Below are positions 6,831 through 11,592 of a stretch of DNA of 11,592 nucleotides, one piece after another. The DNA comes from Clostridia bacterium. GTDB lineage: Bacteria > Bacillota_A > Clostridia > Oscillospirales > CAG-272. The stretch spans positions 1 through 11,592 of the forward strand of contig JAFQVU010000115.1 of assembly GCA_017407885.1 (NCBI GenBank), given 5' to 3'. Each line of letters opens with the position of its first letter. Within the stretch, counting starts at the first letter, position 1. Position numbers and translations under genes: made by a program. The notes beneath the pieces are model-generated. The model was not told where the DNA came from, made no database searches, and saw only the letters and a program-made list of their open reading frames with translations.

Positions 6831-7228
6831 TTGGGGAGTTTAAGGCTTCGATTTGCGTAACTCCCAAGCGGTATTCTGCGCCGCCTGCCGTACTGCTCGC
6901 GGCGGCATTGCCGCCGCTCGGGAGGGGAAGCCACTGCTCTCAAACGCCGATGCGTGCTCCCCCTCCACCCCCTCAAGCCTCGGCTACTCGGCTGTCTAAA
7001 AATTCAGATAAGAGCTATTAAAAAAGGAAACTCCGCAGCCGAGGACAGCCGAGCCAAGGAGGGGAGTGCAGAGGGGAACTTATGGATCGGCGTGTCGAGT
7101 TCGCTTGCGAACTCGTTGCAGTGTCGCTTTGCGACCAGTTTGAGTGACAATTGGGTCCTCTCTGCAATACGGCAGGCGGTGCTGTGCACCGCACGGGAGC
7201 GCCAACGCTCGGAGCGACGAACGTTCCG
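6831..7228. repeat. GC-rich non-coding region packed with nested inverted repeats
   Basis: This stretch between the transporter terminator and the rimP promoter holds no convincing gene. It contains many inverted repeats: 6834-6840 with 6859-6865; 6881-6892 with 7168-7179 (12 bp, perfect); 6899-6906 with 6910-6917 (8 bp, all G-C); 6987-6996 with 7044-7053 (10 bp, perfect); 7067-7073 with 7160-7166; 7096-7104 with 7107-7115 (9 bp); 7123-7127 with 7131-7135; 7176-7182 with 7186-7192; and 7197-7201 with 7206-7210. The pairs at 6881, 6987 and 7067 nest without crossing, like a multi-branched RNA fold. Composition is far more GC-rich than the other intergenic DNA in the window. It could be a decayed non-autonomous mobile or extragenic palindromic repeat, or a structured RNA. 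I do not recognise a named family. Confidence 0.6.
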
Positions 7229-7284
7229 ATAAACTCATATTCCCACACATATTTGTAAAATTCAAAAAAATTTCCCTAAAGGTA

Positions 7285-7313
7285 TTGCAATTTCAGGAAA
7301 GTTGTGATATACT
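7285..7313 (+). promoter_or_regulatory. Sigma-A promoter of the rimP-nusA-infB operon
   Basis: TTGCAA (7285-7290), a 17-nt spacer and TATACT (7308-7313) match the vegetative consensus well. Transcription should start near 7320. That leaves a leader of about 77 nt, containing a strong hairpin, before the GTG start of rimP. Confidence 0.8.
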
Positions 7314-7340
7314 ATTATTGTAAGATAGTATGAATAAAGG

Positions 7341-7380
7341 AGAGTGGGTTGACAAAACCCACTCTTAATTTATGTTTTTG
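7341..7380 (+). promoter_or_regulatory. Terminator-like leader hairpin (putative attenuator) upstream of rimP
   Basis: A perfect 10-bp stem (7341-7350 with 7356-7365) and a 5-nt loop, followed by a T-rich stretch including T5 at 7375-7379. It lies only about 20 nt after the predicted transcription start, so it resembles a premature terminator. Rfam holds a predicted rimP leader attenuator from Gammaproteobacteria upstream of the same operon; homology to that element is not claimed. Because the operon encodes NusA, autoregulation by attenuation is a reasonable inference. A ribosome-binding sequence AAAGGAG (7336-7342) overlaps the stem base. Confidence 0.6.
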
Positions 7381-7396
7381 TGAACGGAGAAGAATC

Positions 7397-7879
7397 GTGA
7401 AACAAAAAAAATCATCAAAAAATGTGGTCGCTGTCGTTACCGAAGCGCTGAAGCCGACTATCAATGAGCTTGGCTACGATGTCTGGGACATCGAGTATGT
7501 CAAAGAGGGCGCGGATTGGTTCCTGCGTTTTACTATTGACTGCGAAAAGGGTATTGACATCAACGACTGCGAAAAGGTTCACCGTACCATTGATCCGATG
7601 CTCGATGAGCTTGATCCTATTGAGGACGCATATCACCTCGAGGTTTCCTCTCCCGGACTCGAACGCACTGTCAAGTATGATTGGCACTATGCGGTGTGCA
7701 TTGGCGAAAAGCTTGAACTTCGTCTTTTTGCTCCGCTCGAAGCTCGCCCGGGTACAAAATCTCTTGTAGGTATTCTTAAAGGGTATGAGGATAAAAAAAT
7801 CACCCTTGAAATTGACGGAGAAGATTTTGTAATTCCACATGAAGCGGTTTCAAAAGCAAAGACCGTATATGATTTTTAA
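7397..7879 (+). CDS. rimP: Ribosome maturation factor RimP
   Basis: A 160-residue cytoplasmic protein needed for late assembly of the 30S subunit. Its N-terminal alpha/beta domain contains LGYDVWDIEYVKEGADWFLRF, followed by the aspartate-rich segment GIDINDCEKVHRTID. The diagnostic motif LEVSSPGLER is at residues 81-90. A C-terminal SH3-like barrel contains LVGILKGYEDKKITLEI. Length fits the family (about 150-160). I chose GTG 7397 with GGAG at 7386-7389 because homologues begin near KVVAVVTEALKP-like sequence. An in-frame TTG at 7349 also has a good AAAGGAG site 6 nt upstream. It would add 16 residues not typical of RimP and lies inside the leader hairpin, so a longer form cannot be excluded. 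It is the first gene of the operon with nusA, ylxR, ylxQ and infB. Confidence 0.95.
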   Translation: MKQKKSSKNVVAVVTEALKPTINELGYDVWDIEYVKEGADWFLRFTIDCEKGIDINDCEKVHRTIDPMLDELDPIEDAYHLEVSSPGLERTVKYDWHYAVCIGEKLELRLFAPLEARPGTKSLVGILKGYEDKKITLEIDGEDFVIPHEAVSKAKTVYDF

Positions 7880-7908
7880 CTATATTTCAGAAAGGCTTGG
7901 TTATAAAA

Positions 7909-9009
7909 ATGAATTCCGAATTATTTGAAGCGCTCGAACTGCTTGAAAAAGAAAAGGGCATCGGCGTTGACTACATGCTTGAACGTGTAGAAGCAGCCCT
8001 TGTCAGTGCATATAAGCGTGACCGCAACGGTCTTGCAAATGTGCGCGTCGATATCAATAAGGAAAAGCGTTCTATTCGCATGTTTGAGCAGAAGAACATT
8101 GTTGAAGAGGTTGTTGACGAGGAGCAGGAGATCTCGCTCGAGGATGCACGCAAGGTAAACAAGAGATATTCACTCGGCGGCGTCTGCGAGACTGAACTGA
8201 AGCCGAAGAACTTCAGAAGACTCTCCGCACAGACCGCAAAGCAGGTCATCATTCAGGGCATCCGCGAGGCGGAGCGTTCCATGATGATAAAGGAATATGA
8301 GTCCAAGAAAGAAGAGATCATCACCGCTATCGTTGATAAGGTCGATCCCGAAAACGAGGATGTACTCGTTGATACCGGCACAAGTAAGGTTTACCTTAAG
8401 AAAATGGACCAGATTCCCGGTGAGCATTTCAATGTCGGAGACCGTATTAAGGTGTTTGTTACCGAGGTTATGAAGGAAACCCTGCGCGGTCCGCTCGTTT
8501 CTCTTTCGCGTACAGCACCGGGACTTGTAAAGCGCCTTTTCGAGCTTGAAATTCCCGAGATTCAGGATGGTACTGTTGTTATCATGTCCATCACCCGTGA
8601 GGCAGGCTCACGTACCAAGATGGCTGTCATGAGTCGTGACGAAAATGTGGATCCAATCGGTGCGTGCATCGGTAACCGCGGCATGCGTATTCAGTCGATA
8701 ACAAACGTGCTTCGCGGTGAAAAGATCGACATCATAAAATACAGCGAGGATCCCGTTGAATATATCAGTGCGGCTCTCTCGCCTGCGGCTGTTAAGGAAG
8801 TCGTACTCGATTCCGAAAAATCCTGCCGCGTGGTCGTTGATGCTGACCAGCTCTCGCTGGCTATCGGTAAGGAAGGTCAGAACGCGCGTCTTGCCGCACG
8901 TCTTACCGGCTTTAAGATCGACATCAAGACACGTGAGGCTCTTGAGATGGAAGAAGCCGCAAAGCAGGCGTTTATTGATTCGGCAGACGAAGAATCAGTC
9001 GAAATCTGA
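7909..9009 (+). CDS. nusA: Transcription termination/antitermination factor NusA
   Basis: A 366-residue protein that binds RNA polymerase and nascent RNA and controls pausing, intrinsic termination and antitermination. The N-terminal polymerase-binding domain covers about 1-125. An S1 domain covers about 135-201 (AIVDKVDPENEDVLVDTG). KH1 has its loop GNRG at 255-258 (GACIGNRGMRIQSI), and KH2 has GKEG at 320-323 (LAIGKEGQNARLAARLTG). The proteobacterial C-terminal acidic repeats are absent, as usual in Firmicutes, and the tail is short and acidic. ATG 7909 was chosen because NusA proteins begin MNxELxEALExLEKEKGI. The site AGAAAGG (7889-7895) is 13 nt upstream, a rather long spacing. The gap to the rimP stop is 29 nt, so the genes are co-transcribed. 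Confidence 0.97.
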   Translation: MNSELFEALELLEKEKGIGVDYMLERVEAALVSAYKRDRNGLANVRVDINKEKRSIRMFEQKNIVEEVVDEEQEISLEDARKVNKRYSLGGVCETELKPKNFRRLSAQTAKQVIIQGIREAERSMMIKEYESKKEEIITAIVDKVDPENEDVLVDTGTSKVYLKKMDQIPGEHFNVGDRIKVFVTEVMKETLRGPLVSLSRTAPGLVKRLFELEIPEIQDGTVVIMSITREAGSRTKMAVMSRDENVDPIGACIGNRGMRIQSITNVLRGEKIDIIKYSEDPVEYISAALSPAAVKEVVLDSEKSCRVVVDADQLSLAIGKEGQNARLAARLTGFKIDIKTREALEMEEAAKQAFIDSADEESVEI

Positions 9010-9041
9010 CCATGATAATCAAAATGAAAAACAACTAACGG

Positions 9042-9076
9042 TATTCGGTGGCTAATATTAATGTGAGCGCCGAATA
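9042..9076 (+). other. Hairpin in the nusA-ylxR gap
   Basis: A 9-bp stem (9042-9050 with 9068-9076, one G-U pair) and 17-nt loop lie 12 nt upstream of the GGGAGG site of ylxR. There is no T run after it, so it is not a terminator. It may be a processing site or influence ylxR translation; this is inference. Confidence 0.45.
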
Positions 9077-9101
9077 TGATACAAATACGGGAGGACGTAT
9101 T

Positions 9102-9392
9102 TTGCAGGAAAATATTCAGGCAAGACCAAAGAAAAAGATTCCGGAGCGTAAATGCCTCGGATGCAACACCTCAAAACCCAAGACAGAGCTTGCGCGTGTG
9201 GTACGCTCACCCGACGGTACGGTATCACTTGATCTGACCGGTAAAAAATCGGGGCGCGGCGCGTATGTATGTAGGAGTGTTGAGTGCCTTAAAAAGTGCA
9301 GAAAACGCAGATGCATTGAGCGTGCGCTTGAGGTGGAGATCCCCGATGAGGTTTACGCCGCGATAGAGGGGGAACTTGCTGAAAATGAGTGA
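9102..9392 (+). CDS. ylxR: YlxR family RNA-binding protein (RnpM)
   Basis: A 96-residue basic protein of the DUF448 family. The signature is visible as RKCLGC (16-21), ELARVVRSPDG (29-39), TGKKSGRGAYVC (46-57) and a Cys/Lys/Arg-rich tail CLKKCRKRRC (62-71). YlxR has been linked to RNA binding, and in Bacillus the name RnpM was proposed for its effect on RNase P. TTG 9102 is the likely start: GGGAGG at 9089-9094 lies 7 nt upstream and family members begin shortly before the PxRKCxGC block. An in-frame GTG at 9048 would give 114 residues but has no good ribosome-binding site and lies inside a hairpin. The stop overlaps the next start by 8 nt. Confidence 0.92.
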   Translation: MQENIQARPKKKIPERKCLGCNTSKPKTELARVVRSPDGTVSLDLTGKKSGRGAYVCRSVECLKKCRKRRCIERALEVEIPDEVYAAIEGELAENE

Positions 9393-9750
9393 TTTTAACG
9401 ACAACGGCTGTGTATATACTCTGCGCGAAGGCACGGAGCAAAAGCTGCTCGGACTGCTTGGGTTTGCCGCGAGAGCGCGTAAGCTTGTATGCGGAACCGA
9501 TCTTTGCAGAGACGAGGTGCGGCGCGGAAAGTTGCCGCTCGTGCTTGTGGCAAGCGATGCATCAGCCAACACAAAAAAGAGAATAGCGGATGCCTGTAAA
9601 TACTACGGTGCAGATATGTGCACCATCCCAACAACCGCTGGTGATCTTTCGCAGAGGATCGGAAAGGTTGGAAGTATCGCAGTTATCGGAGTTACCGATA
9701 TGAATTTTGTAAACGGTATCGCGGCTTATTTTGAGCCGGCATCACATTGA
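9385..9750 (+). CDS. ylxQ: L7Ae-family K-turn RNA-binding protein YlxQ
   Basis: A 121-residue protein of the L7Ae/L30e/S12e/Gadd45 superfamily, often annotated as YlxQ, encoded as usual between ylxR and infB. Visible blocks are LLGLLGFAARARKLVCGTD (21-39), RRGKLPLVLVASDAS (46-60), NTKKRIADACKYYG (62-75) and RIGKVGSIAVIGVTDMNFV (91-109). These correspond to the alpha-beta-alpha core and the loop that reads kink-turns. ATG 9385 overlaps the end of ylxR by 8 nt, and a GAGGGGGAA site is at 9366-9374. An in-frame TTG at 9376 is too close to that site. About 20 residues precede the conserved core, more than in typical members of about 100 residues. Confidence 0.92.
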   Translation: MSDFNDNGCVYTLREGTEQKLLGLLGFAARARKLVCGTDLCRDEVRRGKLPLVLVASDASANTKKRIADACKYYGADMCTIPTTAGDLSQRIGKVGSIAVIGVTDMNFVNGIAAYFEPASH

Positions 9751-9782
9751 TATTACCGCATCGAAAGGATGATTGATAGAAT

Positions 9783-11592
9783 ATGGCAGCAACCCAGAAG
9801 AATCAAACAAAAATAAGCAGTCTTGCGAAGGATCTCGGAGTTAAAAACAAGGAGATTCTTGATGTCCTTGCCGAAAACGGTCTTGACGGCAAATCTCATT
9901 CGGCATCACTTGATCCCGAAGAATGGGGACTGATTATGGATGCGCTTACACAGCGCACACAGGTCGACAGCATAGGCGATTATCTCGATAAAAAGGTCAT
10001 TATTCCCTCTGAAGCGCCCAAGAAGGAAGTAGCTAAAGCTGCTCCCAAGTCGGAGGAGATAAAAGCGGAAGAACCGAAAGCAGAACCGAAGTCGGAAGAG
10101 GTAAAGCCTGCGCCTAAAAAGACAGCCGCTAAATCTGAAAAAGCGGCAGATATGAAGACAGACGCGCCAAAGACAGAGACCGCAAAGACTGAAACTCCTA
10201 AGGCAGAGTCTCCTAAAACAGAAGCTCCAAAAGCTGAAGCGGCAAAAGCCGATGCTCCAAAGACTGATGCACCCAAGCCACGCGAAGATAACCGCGCACC
10301 CCAGGGTGACAGACGTCCTCAGGGCGCACCCATGAATCGCGACGGTGCACGTCCCCAGAACGGTGAGCGCCGTGACTTCCAGAACCGTGATTTCCAGAGA
10401 AACGACAATCGCGGTGACCGTCCTATGCAGGGCGACAGACGTCCTCAGGGCGCGCCCATGAACCGTGACGGCGCACGTCCTCAGAACGGTGAGCGCCGTG
10501 ATTTCCAAAGAAACGACAATCGCGGAGGACAGGGTGGATTCCAGAGAAACGACAACCGTTCGCAGGGATTCGGAGGCGGATTCAAGGATAAAGATTCCGC
10601 AAACGAACGCCGTCAGCCTGCATCCAAGCGTGAACCAGTTCATACCTATACACGTGGTCAAAATGCTGCGAAAAACACCGGTGAGAGCCGTATTGTTGAT
10701 ATGCGTACCACCACGGTGGATCTCGACAAATACGATGAGCGTCTTGAAAACCTTGCGGCGGATACCGGCATGGACGGACGCGCGCAGAAGCAGAAATTAA
10801 AGAAGCAGAACACTCGCGATTTCCACTCCCAGCGCGAAAAAGAGCGCATGGCAATGGAGAAAATGCGCAAACAGGGAATAGAGCGTGCGAAGAAACAGCC
10901 GCTTCAGATCACCGTTCCCGATGAGATAAGTGTCGGCGAGCTTGCTTCTCGTCTTAAGATCACAGCAGGCGAAGTAATCAAAAAACTGATGATGCTTGGT
11001 GTAATGGCTTCCGTAAATGAGGTTATCGACTACGATACCGCATATCTCGTTGCAGACGAGCTTGGTGCAAAAGTGACAAAGGAAGTCGTTATTACGATAG
11101 AAGAAAAGTTGTTCGACGAAGCAGAGGACAGCGCGGATAATCTTGAACCTCGCAGCCCTGTTGTCTGCGTAATGGGTCACGTTGACCACGGTAAGACTTC
11201 GCTTCTCGATGCTATCCGCCATACTAATGTAACATCCGGCGAGGCAGGCGGTATTACGCAGGCGATCGGTGCGTACCGCGTGAACATCAACGGACGTGAC
11301 ATCACTTTCCTCGATACTCCAGGTCACGAGGCGTTTACCGCGATGCGTGCGCGCGGAGCAAAATCGACTGATATCGCAATACTTGTCGTTGCGGCGGATG
11401 ACGGTATCATGCCGCAGACGGTTGAAGCTATCAACCATGCGAAGGCGGCAGGTATTGACATCGTAGTTGCGATAAACAAGATGGATAAACCCACTGCAAA
11501 TCCTGACAACGTCAAGCAAGAGCTCACACAGTACGAGCTTGTACCCGAGGAATGGGGCGGAGATGTCATCTGCGTGCCCGTTTCGGCACTCA
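9783..11592 (+). CDS. infB: Translation initiation factor IF-2, N-terminal two thirds (3' end outside window)
   Basis: The frame stays open from ATG 9783 to the window end (603 codons). IF-2 is the GTPase that places initiator tRNA on the 30S subunit and promotes subunit joining. A first IF2_N domain covers about 10-57 ([19 protein letters not shown]). A Lys/Ala/Pro/Glu-rich linker covers about 76-170. An Arg/Gly/Asn/Gln-rich stretch (about 170-290) contains a 42-residue tandem repeat. A second IF2_N domain lies at about 375-430 ([16 protein letters not shown]). The G domain has G1 GHVDHGKT (465-472), G3 DTPGH (511-515) and G4 NKMD (565-568). Domains II, III and C2 lie beyond the window. AAAGGA (9764-9769) is 13 nt upstream of the start; I see no closer in-frame start. 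It follows ylxQ by 32 nt in the same operon. Confidence 0.97.
   Translation, partial: MAATQKNQTKISSLAKDLGVKNKEILDVLAENGLDGKSHSASLDPEEWGLIMDALTQRTQVDSIGDYLDKKVIIPSEAPKKEVAKAAPKSEEIKAEEPKAEPKSEEVKPAPKKTAAKSEKAADMKTDAPKTETAKTETPKAESPKTEAPKAEAAKADAPKTDAPKPREDNRAPQGDRRPQGAPMNRDGARPQNGERRDFQNRDFQRNDNRGDRPMQGDRRPQGAPMNRDGARPQNGERRDFQRNDNRGGQGGFQRNDNRSQGFGGGFKDKDSANERRQPASKREPVHTYTRGQNAAKNTGESRIVDMRTTTVDLDKYDERLENLAADTGMDGRAQKQKLKKQNTRDFHSQREKERMAMEKMRKQGIERAKKQPLQITVPDEISVGELASRLKITAGEVIKKLMMLGVMASVNEVIDYDTAYLVADELGAKVTKEVVITIEEKLFDEAEDSADNLEPRSPVVCVMGHVDHGKTSLLDAIRHTNVTSGEAGGITQAIGAYRVNINGRDITFLDTPGHEAFTAMRARGAKSTDIAILVVAADDGIMPQTVEAINHAKAAGIDIVVAINKMDKPTANPDNVKQELTQYELVPEEWGGDVICVPVSAL
10305..10508 (+). 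repeat. Tandem coding repeat in the IF-2 linker
   Basis: Two copies of a 26-codon unit start at 10305 and 10431, exactly 126 nt (42 codons) apart. They encode identical peptides beginning [14 protein letters not shown] and ending GERRDFQ. Their DNA differs at 8 of 78 positions, all silent. The motif RNDNR occurs three times in and just after this region. Confidence 0.9.

Noticed and set aside
6831..7228. CRISPR array or insertion sequence
   Set aside because: There are no regularly spaced direct repeats and no transposase frame; the repeats are inverted and differ in sequence.
6954..7265. Several short open frames on both strands in the inverted-repeat region
   Set aside because: They overlap each other in several frames, lack ribosome-binding sites and are interrupted by hairpins; the GC-rich composition accounts for them.
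9906..10661. Minus-strand open frames opposite the infB repeat region
   Set aside because: The low-complexity products (rich in Ala/Ser/Gly or Phe/Arg/Leu) are reverse reads of the IF-2 linker.

Overview
The window looks like chromosomal core sequence from a Gram-positive anaerobe of the class Clostridia, perhaps an Oscillospiraceae-like gut lineage. Support comes from the rimP-nusA-ylxR-ylxQ-infB gene order, strong Shine-Dalgarno sites, GTG and TTG starts, AT-rich sigma-A promoters with 17-nt spacers, and Firmicutes-type protein sequences. The genus is an inference and is not proven.

Layout. (1) Positions 2-514: the 3' end of clpX. It converges on an atypical EF-G-like GTPase gene (596-2668, minus), and a perfect 12-bp terminator hairpin lies between them. 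(2) Positions 2813-4114: a minus-strand block with tRNA-Gly(UCC) upstream and a TIGR01212/YtqA-type radical SAM gene downstream, each followed by a terminator. The promoters of the tRNA and of the EF-G-like gene share a 19-nt motif running into the -35 box. (3) Positions 4222-6806: a polar amino acid ABC transporter operon (lipoprotein, permease, ATPase) with its own promoter, an internal hairpin after the lipoprotein gene and a strong terminator. (4) Positions 6811-7284: about 470 nt with no convincing gene, containing a GC-rich cluster of nested inverted repeats. (5) Position 7285 to the end: promoter, hairpin leader, rimP, nusA, ylxR, ylxQ and the first 603 codons of infB, the conserved translation/transcription-factor operon.

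The main discovery candidate is the transporter lipoprotein. Its segments are in circularly permuted order: the piece that normally ends an SBP_bac_3 protein (return hinge strand plus two C-terminal helices) sits directly after the lipobox, and the protein stops where that piece would normally begin. The partner ATPase carries an extra basic segment of about 35-40 residues before its helical subdomain. Other points of interest are the structured intergenic region, a terminator-like hairpin in the rimP-nusA leader, and an EF-G paralogue whose catalytic His is replaced by Tyr.

How the genes work together: the operon from 7397 supplies ribosome maturation (RimP), transcription elongation and termination control (NusA), two small RNA-binding proteins (YlxR, YlxQ) and initiation factor IF2. 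The three transporter genes should together form one importer. ClpX, the EF-G-like protein, the tRNA and the radical SAM protein are independent housekeeping loci.
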